A stretch of 50,991 bases of DNA from NCBI RefSeq assembly GCF_022458895.1, contig NZ_JAINFL010000022.1:1-50991 (forward strand), given 5' to 3'. The notes beneath the pieces were generated by a model. The model saw only the letters and a list, made by a program, of their open reading frames with translations, made no database searches and was not told where the DNA came from. Source of the DNA: Roseihalotalea indica (GTDB taxonomy: Bacteria; Bacteroidota; Bacteroidia; Cytophagales; Cyclobacteriaceae). Numbering within the stretch: position 1 is the first letter of the stretch; every line of letters begins with the position of its first letter. Both the position numbers and the translations under genes were made by a program. Shown here piece by piece: positions 27,161 to 35,257 of this stretch.

Positions 27161-27293
27161 GTTTGAAGATTTCTTTGACTATTGATTTTACGATGTCCGT
27201 AGTCGGAGCTTTGGTGTTCTCTTCATTTTCAGTAATGATGTTAATCCAAAACTTTACGACTATGATGAATAATTTCATTTCTGTGGGTATACG

Positions 27294-27409
27294 TACATAA
27301 AGGGACGGAATTCTCAATAGAAATAGGTTAGTAAGCTGATAAACAACACTTTAGGTAAACTGAGGCTTTTGTAGAAAACGTAGAAATTCTCAATAGCTCA
27401 TAGTGACAC
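27294..27409 (+). repeat. Dispersed repeat family, copy A
   Basis: Begins TACATAAAGGGACGGAATTC, contains AAATAGGTTAGTAAGCTGAT and a second GAAATTCTCAATAG near its end, and closes with TAGTGACAC. Copy B at 30791-30904 aligns along its whole length. A shortened inverted copy C lies at 32003-32057. It looks like a small non-coding element spread around the IS21 and IS5 insertions. Confidence 0.7.
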
Positions 27410-27804
27410 TGTAATTGATGAGGTGTTTTTTGAAGAAAGAAGCTAGTTTGCACGTTTCCCGACTGGATGCCAACTCTACGAAAAGTACGATGGGGCTTTG
27501 TTCTCTTGATTTACCTATGAAACAAATTCTAAGTGATTTTATGCTTTTATTTTCCGGATGGGATGGTGAAGGAGAACCTCCGCAGCATAGCGCCGGCGAC
27601 ATGACGCTTTGATATGTGGGGATGGGGTTATCATGGCCACACTGATGATCCTTACTGCGCTTGGCTATTCGCTTCAATAATACCAATGTCAACTATTACG
27701 GTTAGTTATTACACTTTTAAGTTGAGAAAAAGAACATCTAGAGATAAATTCCAGTTTAAATAACAATGATCAGCCTTCATGAGGCTAGTTGTTTGGATCA
27801 AAAA

Positions 27805-27859
27805 AAAGACATTGCTACCACACGATAACAATGTCTTTGATGTGAAATTTAATTTCACA
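27805..27859. terminator. Tandem hairpins
   Basis: Two perfect stems side by side: AAAGACATTG (27805-27814) with CAATGTCTTT (27829-27838), and TGTGAAATT (27841-27849) with AATTTCACA (27851-27859). On the minus strand the first is followed by a run of T residues, so it can end transcription leftwards away from the IS21 element. Confidence 0.5.
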
Positions 27860-28113
27860 TTGTCTCGATTGCTAGATTGGATACCCCGGAGCATGTTGAC
27901 CCCTCTGACCCGGTCGTAGATTGTGATCGTGAAGGCTTCAAACGAGCTTTCACGGCATGCCAATCCGGCAGATACTGACCCCTTGGATGAGTTGAAGTTA
28001 ACGGATACCGGACCATATTGACCCCCTGTTAATATACCGGAGGAAGTTGACCCTCATTATACTGAAGGTTTTGGTTCATTAGCGATCAGTAATCATCGCT
28101 AAAGAGAACACCA

Positions 28114-29706
28114 ATGGCCGGTAAACCAAAACCTATGAGTCAGATAAAACAGTTGATTCTTCTTCATCAACAAGGCAAAGGACGCAAGACTATCGCCAGG
28201 ATATTGGGTATGAGCAAGAATACCGTTAAGGTATATCTAGAGAAGCTTAGCACCCTCACTACCTACAAAGAAGAAAAAGGCTATACCCTAGAGGAGCTAC
28301 TCAGGATGGATTATCCTGTATTAGAAGCCAAATTTCATCCCGGGAATCCAGCGTACAGAGATGACCGTTTTGAGGATCTTAAGGCCAGAATGGATCATTA
28401 TCTTGAAGAGCTAAAACTCACCGGTGTCAACAAAAGACTGCTCTGGGAAGAGTATCGCCAGGCAAAACCGGACGGCTATAGCTACTCGCAGTTCTGTTTT
28501 CATCTTCATCAGCAACAGGTGGCCAGCCGACCATCCATGGTATTGGATCATAAGCCTGCCGAAAAGCTCTATGTGGATTTTGCCGGCAAGCCGCTGAGCT
28601 ATGTCGATAAATCCACCGGGGAGGTGATCAAGTGTCAGGTATTTGCCGCCTGCCTGCCCTATTCCGACTATAGCTTTGTGATGGCCGTACGGAGTCAATC
28701 TACCGAAGATTTTCTCTATGCCCTATCCTGTTGTCTTCATGAACTGGGCGGTGTGCCGCTAGCCCTAGTACCGGATAATTTGAAGGCAGCGGTTATTAAA
28801 GCCAACCGGTATGAACCACAGATCAACCGGGCATTAGAGGATTTTGCCAATCACTACGGTACTACCGTGGTACCTGCCAGAGTTCGAAAACCCAAAGACA
28901 AGGCCTTGGTGGAGAATCAGGTAAAACTGATTTACAGCAGGGTATATGCCAAGCTCCGCCATAGGGTCTTCTTTGATTTGCATTCCCTTAATGAAGCCAT
29001 CAAGGAAAAGGTAAAAGCACATAACCAGACCCGGATGCAACGCAAGCCCTACTGCCGGGAAGAACGCTTCCTGGCCGAGGAGAAAAAGTTGCTGCTACCC
29101 TTACCGGCGGAGCGGTATGAGATCAAGTACTACCGAGAACTAGGAGCAGCCAAGAATAACCATATCTACCTCTCTGAGGACCGGCACTACTATAGTGTTC
29201 CCTATAAACTCATCGGCAGCAAGGTCAAGGTGATTTATACCCGCAGCATGATCTATATTTTTTCTAAAGGAGAACAGGTAGCTGTTCATATCAGGAATCT
29301 CAGACCAGGAGGGTATACCACCGATAAGGATCATCTCTGTTCGCAGCACCGATACTACAAAGACCGAAGCCCGGAATATTATCTGCGACAGGCAGCTAAA
29401 AAGTCTGCGGTGCTCTATGAACTGGTGAATCGCATATTTAGCCAGAAGCGATATCCGGAGCAACTCTACAAAACCTGTGACGGTTTGTTCGGCCTTCAAA
29501 GGAAGACCGAAGCCACTCGCTTTGAGAAAGCCTGCCAGATAGCACTGGATTACCAGAACTACACTTATGGCTTTGTGATGAACGTGCTGGAAAATAAGAT
29601 GACTGAAGCGTACACTGATATACCCGACAAACCCCTGCCCACCCATGCTAACCTCAGAGGCAAAGCGCATTATCAACAAGTAGAACTAAACTATACTAAA
29701 AAATGA
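28114..29706 (+). CDS. istA: IS21-family transposase IstA
   Basis: This 530-residue protein is the DDE transposase of the IS21 element. The N-terminal HTH is QLILLHQQGKGRKTIARILG followed by MSKNTVKVYL. The DDE core includes KLYVDFAGKPL (first Asp), LVPDNLKAAVIKANRYEP (second Asp) and VRKPKDKALVENQVKLIYSR (Glu). The C-terminal beta domain (EDRHYYSVPYKLIGSKVKV) matches the family. The length is usual. The stop overlaps the istB start in ATGA, which couples their translation. The reading frame is intact. Confidence 0.95.
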   Translation: MAGKPKPMSQIKQLILLHQQGKGRKTIARILGMSKNTVKVYLEKLSTLTTYKEEKGYTLEELLRMDYPVLEAKFHPGNPAYRDDRFEDLKARMDHYLEELKLTGVNKRLLWEEYRQAKPDGYSYSQFCFHLHQQQVASRPSMVLDHKPAEKLYVDFAGKPLSYVDKSTGEVIKCQVFAACLPYSDYSFVMAVRSQSTEDFLYALSCCLHELGGVPLALVPDNLKAAVIKANRYEPQINRALEDFANHYGTTVVPARVRKPKDKALVENQVKLIYSRVYAKLRHRVFFDLHSLNEAIKEKVKAHNQTRMQRKPYCREERFLAEEKKLLLPLPAERYEIKYYRELGAAKNNHIYLSEDRHYYSVPYKLIGSKVKVIYTRSMIYIFSKGEQVAVHIRNLRPGGYTTDKDHLCSQHRYYKDRSPEYYLRQAAKKSAVLYELVNRIFSQKRYPEQLYKTCDGLFGLQRKTEATRFEKACQIALDYQNYTYGFVMNVLENKMTEAYTDIPDKPLPTHANLRGKAHYQQVELNYTKK

Positions 29707-30422
29707 ATCAAGTAGAAAATCAGTTGAATAAACTCCGGCTGCACGGTATGATCAAAACCTGGGCAGCCTTGCAGGAAACCAGGAAGCTACATGAGCTATC
29801 CTTACTGGATGGCCTAGAGCTTCTGTTACAGGCAGAAGAACAGGAAAGAGACCTACGCAAGTTCAAACGGTTAGAGTACAATGCGGGCTTTCGCTACAAA
29901 GCATCCATGGAAGAACTTCGGTTGGATCAGAAAAGAGGCCTAGATAAAAATCTGATCACTGGTCTGGCTACTGGAGAGTACATCCGAAAAGGTGAGGCAG
30001 TGCTCATCACCGGAGCTACCGGCTGTGGCAGGAGTTTTCTTTCATCTGCCCTGGGACATCAAGCTTGTTTACTGGGACTTAAAGTCGCCTATTTTAATGC
30101 TCAGAAGCTGCTGCTCAAAACTAAGATGGCACGTCTAGAGGGCACCATCTATAAGTTCTTTGAGAAATTGGCTAAGACGGATTTACTTATCCTAGATGAT
30201 TTCGGGCTCACGCATTTGGAAAAGCAGCAACAAATGGACTTGATGGAAATCATTGAGGATCGGCATGGGACCAGATCCACCATTATTGCCAGCCAACTAC
30301 CCGTGGCCAGTTGGTACGATGTCATTGGGGAAGCTACCATCGCAGATGCTATCTTAGACAGATTGGTGCATACTTCTCACCGGATAGATATTAAAGGCGA
30401 GAGTTTGAGAAAAAAAGTGTAA
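29703..30422 (+). CDS. istB: IS21 transposition helper ATPase IstB, Walker A Lys replaced
   Basis: This 239-residue AAA+ ATPase assists IstA. Family features: an N-terminal helical segment (LNKLRLHGMIKTWAALQETR), Walker A at residues 104-111 and Walker B DLLILDDFGLTHL with the IstB-typical STIIASQLPVASWYDVIGEA and ILDRLVHTSHRIDIKGESLR. Walker A reads GATGCGRS, with Arg110 where a Lys is expected for nucleotide binding. All other parts look intact, including start and length. ATP binding may be weakened, so the element could be immobile; a natural variant cannot be excluded. Confidence 0.93.
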   Translation: MNQVENQLNKLRLHGMIKTWAALQETRKLHELSLLDGLELLLQAEEQERDLRKFKRLEYNAGFRYKASMEELRLDQKRGLDKNLITGLATGEYIRKGEAVLITGATGCGRSFLSSALGHQACLLGLKVAYFNAQKLLLKTKMARLEGTIYKFFEKLAKTDLLILDDFGLTHLEKQQQMDLMEIIEDRHGTRSTIIASQLPVASWYDVIGEATIADAILDRLVHTSHRIDIKGESLRKKV

Positions 30423-30713
30423 AATTGTCAGACCATCGGGTTCCTCAGAACCAAGACCTTCGTAAGGGGTCAGTATCTCCGGTAGGGGGTCAACATCAAT
30501 GGAATATCCAATTAATATCATCAGCAATTTCTGTACCCAATAATACATACTTCTGCCACCTAAATTTCTTATAAAATTTATTTTTTTAATAAGAAAAATT
30601 TAATCTCAATTAAACTTGGCCACTTTTACATATAGTCATGTCTTTATAGCAGTGACCAATTGTGTTTAATTTAGCAAACAATTCACAAAAGGTCAATAGC
30701 TATATTAAAATCA

Positions 30714-30746
30714 AAAACCCCTGCCAGCACTCACCGGAGGGGTTTT
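30714..30746. terminator. Terminator-like hairpin
   Basis: AAAACCCCT (30714-30722) pairs with AGGGGTTTT (30738-30746) around a 15-base loop. The U-rich end on the plus strand and A-rich start would also serve transcription from the other side. It fits an intrinsic bidirectional terminator. Confidence 0.6.
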
Positions 30747-30790
30747 CCATTTAACGTATGAGACGTAAAATATCTACCTACCAAGTGCTC

Positions 30791-30904
30791 TACATAAAGG
30801 GGCGAAAATATCGGTAGAAATAGGATAGTAACCTGATAAACAATGCTTTAGGTGAATTGAGAATTTCTGCAAAACTCAGAAATTCTCGGTAGATCAGAGT
30901 GACA
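30791..30904 (+). repeat. Dispersed repeat family, copy B
   Basis: Begins TACATAAAGGGGCGAAAATA, continues GTAGAAATAGGATAGTAACC and TGATAAACAATGCTTTAGGT, and ends AGAGTGACA. It aligns to copy A at 27294-27409 in the same orientation over the full length with scattered substitutions. Confidence 0.7.
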
Positions 30905-31079
30905 AGGTTATGTTGCATTGTTTAGACCTTTAAAAAAGTCAGTTGAGTTCTACTTTTCTCCCTGATCGTCGATGAGAAAAGTATGATTAACATAATGCCG
31001 GATTATCAAACTCTGAGGGACAAATATTACTATTGTACTATCTGGAAGCCCGAAAACAGCTCATCTATTGCGCCTCTAA

Positions 31080-31984
31080 GAGGCTGTTTAAAAACGAGAG
31101 TCAAGAATAAAAAGGAGTGATTAGATTTGAAGGAAACAAAGCACGACCAATGTATCCAACTGATCTAACCACTACCCAATGGCAAGTTGTCAGCGTGACC
31201 CGATAGAAAAGCTACTTGCCGATCAACGAAGGCGTAAACACAGCTTACGAGCTATTTTGAATGCTATATTTTATATTACCAAAGGAGGTATTCCCTGGCG
31301 TTTGATGCCCAGAGACTTACCTCCCTGGCAACTAGTATATTATTATTTTAAAAAGTACCAGCAAACAGGTATCTGGGCGGGGGGCCGCCCCCAAGATGTG
31401 CATGATGCCTTACGCGAGCTAGTGCGTAGCAAGAAAGGCAAAAAAGCAAGCCCTTCGGCAGCCATACTGGATAGCCAAAGCGTAAAAACCACTTTCCTGG
31501 GAGGGCAGCGAGGATACGATGTTGCTAAGCAGGTCAAGGGGCGTAAACGACACCTTATTGTGGACACGCTAGGATTGATACTCTGTGTGGTAGTGCATAA
31601 AGCTAATATAGATGAGCGAAAAGGAGCTAGTTTTGCACTACATCGGCTCTTTAGCCGAGGCGGCGACTTTCTCAGGCTTAGAGTCATTTTCGCTGACGCG
31701 GGCTATGCCGGAAAGTTTGAAGATTGGGTCAAAAGCACTTTTAAATCCGTTAAAGGGGTTGTCCAAATTGTCAGCAAGCCTTTAGGAGTAAAACTATTCT
31801 ATCCGCTGCCTAAACGCTGGATCGTTGCCACCGCGGCGCGGAGCGAACCTTTGCATGGTTAACGGCTCAGAGAAGGCTAACAGTGGATTATGAACGAAAA
31901 GTCAAAAATAGTGAGGCCTTTATTCATATCGCTATGATACGCCTGATGCTTAAAAACTATTGAATAACATTTTTAAACAGTCTC
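31080..31984 (+). mobile_element. IS5-family (IS427-like) insertion sequence, inactivated
   Basis: Terminal inverted repeats GAGGCTGTTTAAAAA (31080-31094) and TTTTTAAACAGTCTC (31970-31984) differ at one base. A TAA target duplication flanks them (31077-31079 and 31985-31987). The element is 905 bp and holds one broken transposase gene. Repeat copies B and C lie on either side of it in opposite orientation. Confidence 0.85.
31150..31963 (+). pseudogene. IS5-family transposase pseudogene
   Basis: The gene starts MYPTDLTTTQWQVVS and shifts frame near base 31195, continuing LRAILNAIFYITKGGIPWRL, AAILDSQSVKTT, GRKRHLIVDTLG and VIFADAGYAGKFEDW, which includes the DDE motifs D(S) and D(AG) of the IS5 family. 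Near 31825 an insertion of about 14 bases (GCCACCGCGGCGCG) disrupts RWIV-ERTFAWL. After it the original frame resumes and reads RRLTVDYERKVKNSEAFIHI to AMIRLMLKNY and stop. Two separate frame changes mean no full transposase is made. The longest open piece, 31179-31862, is the middle part. Confidence 0.88.
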
Positions 31985-32002
31985 TAAGAATTTAAGATTT
32001 GC

Positions 32003-32057
32003 AGCTCAAAGTGACAGGAAACTTGATAATCCTATTGAGAATTTCGTCCCTTTATGT
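32003..32057 (-). repeat. Dispersed repeat family, copy C (shortened, inverted)
   Basis: On the minus strand it starts ACATAAAGGGACGAAATTCT, CAATAG, matching the start of copy A. The end segment AGCTCAAAGTGAC matches the closing AGCTCATAGTGAC of copy A but in the opposite sense relative to the start, so the middle is deleted and the ends are rearranged. Confidence 0.55.
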
Positions 32058-32295
32058 CAACGAACCCAATTTAAAAGTCCGTTTTAATACATAGGCTCGC
32101 TGATCGGAAGAATTACCGGATATTGCTATTCATTTTGCCATGTAAATAATCAAAGTGTAAAATATCCAGAACAAATGAGTTCTTAAAACAGCCGATCTAT
32201 ACGTAAATGTGGAAAAATCGCTAGGCTTAGAGTAAGCTATTTACCCGGGTGCTACGAATACCCCTATTAGCTTTAAGAACGAGTGGCGGATTTCA

Positions 32296-32318
32296 CTCGA
32301 TTGCTTGCCGTACCTCTA
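32296..32318 (+). repeat. Short dispersed repeat, copy 1
   Basis: A 23-base motif with 21 matches to 33755-33777. Both copies are in non-coding DNA either side of the FISUMP-domain gene. Confidence 0.5.
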
Positions 32319-32747
32319 AAGGGGAGTTTTTTACGGTAGCCGGCCCCCTAATGCTATTACTATAACACAAGTTTTTAGGACCTCTTGTGCCAATGGTCAA
32401 TGTTCAGCTCATTCCCATCAATTTTTGTTTAAAAGGGCTGTAAAGTAATCCAATGTCTACATGCTTGTCTACTGTTTACTATTCGTACCGTGAATGTACC
32501 ACCCGCAGGGAATGCGTTTATTTGGTGTTCCGATAGCAAACGGACAATTTTGGGCGCTAAGCCTAACTATCAAAAAGGGGAGCGTTTTTTGATTTTAGAA
32601 AAGGAACTCGTTTTTGATATCACGCTATTTTAAAAATTGCCTATATATCCAATGCAAGCGGTTTTTAGCCTCTTAACGCCCATTTCTGTTCCGTTGCTAC
32701 TGGAACACCAGCTTTCAAAACAAGCTGTTTGGCTGAAGGTAACCTTT

Positions 32748-33545
32748 CTAGTCTTTTACACAGCGGCAAGACAGGGCATTTTCTTTATGGTCCTTATTAC
32801 GATATACACCGCCGTTGTTTGCAAGATAGTAGATAATAGCATTATTTCCCGGGACTTCATTGGCAGACCAATAGTAGCCGTAATTACCAAAGGCCTCGAA
32901 CTTCTGGGTGTCGTGGTTCCACATTCCACCAAAAGTTGCAGAAAATCCTCTTTCGCCACTTTTCAGCATCTCTTTCCCTGTATTTGAAGGGCTGGGACCT
33001 ACTGTTTTACTAGCATTAGTTACATCTATATAGCCCCCAAAAAACAAAATCATGTCTTGCCATTCCTTATCTGTAGGTAACCTCCATCCCTTGCCCAGTT
33101 GCTCGCATGCCTTTTTTGCGGCATCCCACGTATAAAGGCGACCGTACTGCAATGAATCCCGATCATTGTCTACAGCTAAATGATTCATCGATCCTGCGAC
33201 GTTTATACTGAGATTGTCCGCTAACCAGGATACATTCATGCCCGGTATAATAAATGTTTCAACAGTTTTGGGAAAAACATAAACAGTATCATTTTTGACG
33301 ATTACAAGACTGTCTAAAGCTCCTCTGAACCCTTGAATGCTTTCTCTGATTTGTTGAAGTTCCTGCTGTTGGCGGTCGAGGGTATCGCTTTTTGCGTCAA
33401 TGGCTTTATTAGTTGCTGTTTCCGCCGTTTTCTGTGCGGTAAAATAGGAAGTAATGAGAGCTGTAATGGCAGCAACGGCAATGGGAACGATTACCTTTTC
33501 GAGGATGAATTGCCAGAACGAATGCTGACGGGGGTTATCAACCAT
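32748..33545 (-). CDS. Membrane-anchored Fib_succ_major (FISUMP) domain protein
   Basis: This 265-residue protein has an N-terminal TM helix (IVPIAVAAITALITSYFTAQ), then a coiled coil (DTLDRQQQELQQIRESIQGF, about residues 53-72), and a C-terminal FISUMP domain with C-lectin/FGE-like fold: YGRLYTWDAAKKACEQLGKG, WRLPTDKEWQDMILFFGGY, YYWSANEV and ALSCRCVKD. The family is frequent in Bacteroidota surface proteins and binds ligands rather than acting as an enzyme. It is anchored with the domain probably outside the cytoplasmic membrane. It is framed by short dispersed repeats on both sides, so it may have moved as a cassette. Confidence 0.87.
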   Translation of the reverse strand: MVDNPRQHSFWQFILEKVIVPIAVAAITALITSYFTAQKTAETATNKAIDAKSDTLDRQQQELQQIRESIQGFRGALDSLVIVKNDTVYVFPKTVETFIIPGMNVSWLADNLSINVAGSMNHLAVDNDRDSLQYGRLYTWDAAKKACEQLGKGWRLPTDKEWQDMILFFGGYIDVTNASKTVGPSPSNTGKEMLKSGERGFSATFGGMWNHDTQKFEAFGNYGYYWSANEVPGNNAIIYYLANNGGVYRNKDHKENALSCRCVKD

Positions 33546-33754
33546 AGGGGGAGATAGTTATGGTTTTGGAATAATTAAAGTATTGAAAAATGATCGTTCA
33601 ACCAACTTTTCTTAACGAGAATAAACTAACCGTTCCGTCTTAGTAAGAATCCGGATGTAAATCTCTCTGATAAAGATGTAAAAATGCCTTTTTCATTGGA
33701 GAAAAAAGCGGAACGTTTTTCTTAACTGACATTCCCTTTGAACGGAGTTTTTTG

Positions 33755-33800
33755 CTCGATTACTTGCCATACCTCTATATAAATCCTTAGCGTGAAAAAA
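33755..33800. repeat. Repeat cluster: short repeat copy 2 and CTTAGCGTGAAAAA copy 3
   Basis: CTCGATTACTTGCCATACCT (from 33755) repeats the motif at 32296 with two changes. CTTAGCGTGAAAAAA (33786-33800) matches the inverted repeat arms at 23800-23813 and 23990-24003, and the similarity to the left arm extends through GATATTGTTCTTACCTA. The two repeats are adjacent here, suggesting a common mobile unit. Confidence 0.6.
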
Positions 33801-33820
33801 TCCACAGATATTGTTCTTAC

Positions 33821-34120
33821 CTACATGTGGCAAAATCGGGTGATAGCGTACTCGTTAGCGTAATAGGTACGGTATAAAAAGTCTTTCTCTTTAGCACCGT
33901 ATACGTCATAGGGGCGGTAGGAATACATAAAAGCCATTTGCCCGATTTTCGAGACAAAAAACACCATCCCATATTTAACCCGTTCATCTTGCCATCGGAC
34001 GGGTTGTTTTTGCTGGATACGCCGCATATGATCCCGAAACGCACTAAAGATGTCGGGAATGTCGTGTCCTCGCTCTATGGCATCCTTGGCCCAAATCTTA
34101 TGGGTTAAACCTATCATCAT
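33821..34120 (-). CDS. Small protein downstream of an RHH gene, candidate toxin
   Basis: This 99-residue protein starts MMIGLTHKIWAKDAIERGHD and includes VKYGMVFFVSKIGQMAFMYS, with a basic N-terminal half and an aromatic C-terminal half (RPYDVYGAKEKDFLYRTYYA). I do not recognise the family. It follows the ribbon-helix-helix gene by 20 bases in the same direction, the usual antitoxin-then-toxin arrangement. Calling it a toxin is based on position and size only. It could also be a mobilisation accessory protein. Confidence 0.55.
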   Translation of the reverse strand: MMIGLTHKIWAKDAIERGHDIPDIFSAFRDHMRRIQQKQPVRWQDERVKYGMVFFVSKIGQMAFMYSYRPYDVYGAKEKDFLYRTYYANEYAITRFCHM

Positions 34121-34140
34121 AGGCTTAAGGTAGCGAAAAA

Positions 34141-34389
34141 TTAGGATTTTAAACGGCGGTTTATCTGTTGATCTATCCTGTCCAATTCCCCATACAGCCG
34201 CTTGAGTTCGTCCCAGTCGCTTTGTAACTGGCGCACCTCTTTTCTTAGGGTTTGGAGTTCGTTTTGATCAGCTTCATAGACCGTAATTAATTCGATAATG
34301 ACTTTTGTGGCCGTTGAAGCATTCACCTGCTTCATAACCTTTTTCAGCTTCTTATCCTGTTTGTCGTCTAATCGTAATGTGTACGCCAT
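34141..34389 (-). CDS. Ribbon-helix-helix DNA-binding protein, candidate antitoxin
   Basis: This 82-residue protein from ATG 34389 begins MAYTLRLDDKQDKKLKKVMK, QVNASTATKVIIELITVY, a ribbon-helix-helix pattern (short beta strand, then two helices). The C-terminal half is a leucine/charged coiled coil (LQTLRKEVRQLQSDWDELKR). RHH antitoxins repress their own operon. A 10-bp inverted repeat TTTGCAATCA/TGATTGCAAA lies immediately upstream across the promoter. It is followed by the small gene at 33821-34120. A role as plasmid copy or relaxosome protein is an alternative. Confidence 0.7.
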   Translation of the reverse strand: MAYTLRLDDKQDKKLKKVMKQVNASTATKVIIELITVYEADQNELQTLRKEVRQLQSDWDELKRLYGELDRIDQQINRRLKS

Positions 34390-34401
34390 GATAAAACCTC
34401 T

Positions 34402-34457
34402 TTTGCAATCAAACATAGCCGTCCAGATCTTCAGCCAGGCTGAATAATGATTGCAAA
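34402..34457 (-). promoter_or_regulatory. Promoter and operator of the RHH gene
   Basis: On the minus strand TATGTTTG (34410-34417) matches the Bacteroidota -7 box TAnnTTTG and ends 20 bases before the ATG at 34389. The arms TTTGCAATCA (34402-34411) and TGATTGCAAA (34448-34457) are perfectly inverted and one overlaps the -7 box, so a bound dimer could block transcription. No good -33 TTTG was found at the standard spacing. Confidence 0.65.
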
Positions 34458-34736
34458 TATACCATCGAGCGCCTAGCGATGCGACTATATTGATAGCAAA
34501 AACTCTTTCTATAGCGCGCCGGCACAGCTGATAATGATAGCATTCTAAAATCTGATAAGATCAAGTATGGAAAATGCCAAAACTTACGGACCCTTGCTAT
34601 CTAGTATATGGAGCCTTGTTTTGTTGCAAATTCAACTCGGCTTAATGTCTATTTAATGAAAAATATAGTGATTAAGAGTCTGCATGATTTCTATTTTTTT
34701 TCATTAGCTTAATGCTTAAATTCTATGAATTAGTTT
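34458..34736. other. Intergenic, no gene seen
   Basis: This AT-rich stretch lies between the RHH cassette and the lipoprotein gene. I see no reading frame, repeat or hairpin of note. It should hold the promoter of the lipoprotein at 34737. Confidence 0.4.
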
Positions 34737-35240
34737 ATGAGATCAATCTTACTTATAGTCAATGGATTATTGATATTATCTATTATTTCAAGTTGCTGTG
34801 GGACGAAAGAATTGACGTGTGGCAGTGGTAATCCTGTACTTGTTTATAAATGTCCTGAAAAGCAATATGAGCAGTACACTAAATCGACAAATTTAAATGT
34901 TAAAGGTACTGTAGAAGTGATCGATAAAGTGAAACTAGCTGGTCTAGATGCAGGAACTAAGACACAAATTGTAGAGCTAAGAGAAAAATTAGATCAATAC
35001 TCTTCAAGGGTTCAGGATATCATCAAAGCGAACTTTTTAGCATACAATTCTAACCCATGTGATCAAAATGTGAGAGAAAGTTATCAAAAGCTATTATCGG
35101 AAATTAATTCTCAGAATGCAGAATTAGAAAAATTAAAAAATGGTATATCACAGCTAGTTATAGGTGGTATTATCAAAGATGAAAAACAGTTAAGAGAATT
35201 ATTATCTAATTATGATCCTGCATTGTTGGAAGAAAACTAG
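34737..35240 (+). CDS. Lipoprotein, paralogue of the one at 36585-37115
   Basis: This 167-residue protein has a signal peptide with a lipobox (LLILSIISSCCGTKEL), so it is an envelope lipoprotein. The mature part has VYKCPEKQYEQY, a helical segment (IVELREKLDQYSSRVQDIIK, ANFLAYNSNPCDQNVRESYQ) and ends LEKLKNGISQLV. The paralogue at 36585-37115 shares LREKLxQY, IKAxF, NPCD/RPCD and LEKLKxGI. The pair flanks the M48-like protease gene: this one is convergent with it, the other precedes it. I do not know the family; co-occurrence with the protease suggests a complex or substrate relation. Confidence 0.75.
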   Translation: MRSILLIVNGLLILSIISSCCGTKELTCGSGNPVLVYKCPEKQYEQYTKSTNLNVKGTVEVIDKVKLAGLDAGTKTQIVELREKLDQYSSRVQDIIKANFLAYNSNPCDQNVRESYQKLLSEINSQNAELEKLKNGISQLVIGGIIKDEKQLRELLSNYDPALLEEN

Positions 35241-35257
35241 CCTCATGTACTAGTTCA

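Larger units (their letters stand above)
27161..27893. other. Intergenic, repeats and two hairpins, no clear gene
   Basis: This 733-base stretch holds dispersed repeat copy A (27294-27409). It also has a 10-bp hairpin AAAGACATTG/CAATGTCTTT (27805-27838, preceded by an A run) and next to it the palindrome TGTGAAATT-T-AATTTCACA (27841-27859). Open frames at 27390-27692 (both strands) match nothing I know. Confidence 0.45.
27894..30495 (+). mobile_element. IS21-family insertion sequence
   Basis: The element carries istA and istB. Its ends are TGTTGACCCC at 27894 and GGGGTCAACA ending at 30495, with CA/TG termini usual for IS21. Inside both ends the block AGATACTGACCCCTT recurs (left near 27972, right near 30465 inverted), as do further TTGACCC copies (28015, 28038), as expected for multiple transposase binding sites. 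The left end has about 60 extra bases between its terminal and second site. No clear target duplication is visible. Confidence 0.85.
30496..31076. other. Intergenic between IS21 and the IS5-type element
   Basis: This 581-base AT-rich stretch contains a terminator-like hairpin (30714-30746) and dispersed repeat copy B (30791-30904). No gene is seen. Confidence 0.5.
31988..32747. other. Intergenic, repeat copy C and short dispersed repeats
   Basis: This 760-base stretch has repeat copy C (32003-32057) and a 23-base motif CTCGATTGCTTGCCGTACCT (from 32296) that recurs with two changes at 33755-33777. No gene is recognised. Confidence 0.45.

Noticed and set aside
27390..27692. 100-residue minus-strand frame and opposite 65-residue frame
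   Set aside because: Both strands are open by chance; no motif and flanked by repeats.
28411..29679. Minus-strand frames within istA (28411-28698, 29140-29679)
   Set aside because: Antisense shadows of the intact transposase.
32637..32987. 116-residue plus-strand frame
   Set aside because: Lies opposite the FISUMP-domain coding sequence, which has clear family motifs.
32748..33545. Diversity-generating retroelement target (FISUMP/C-lectin fold)
   Set aside because: No reverse transcriptase gene and no template repeat matching the C-terminus was seen in the window.
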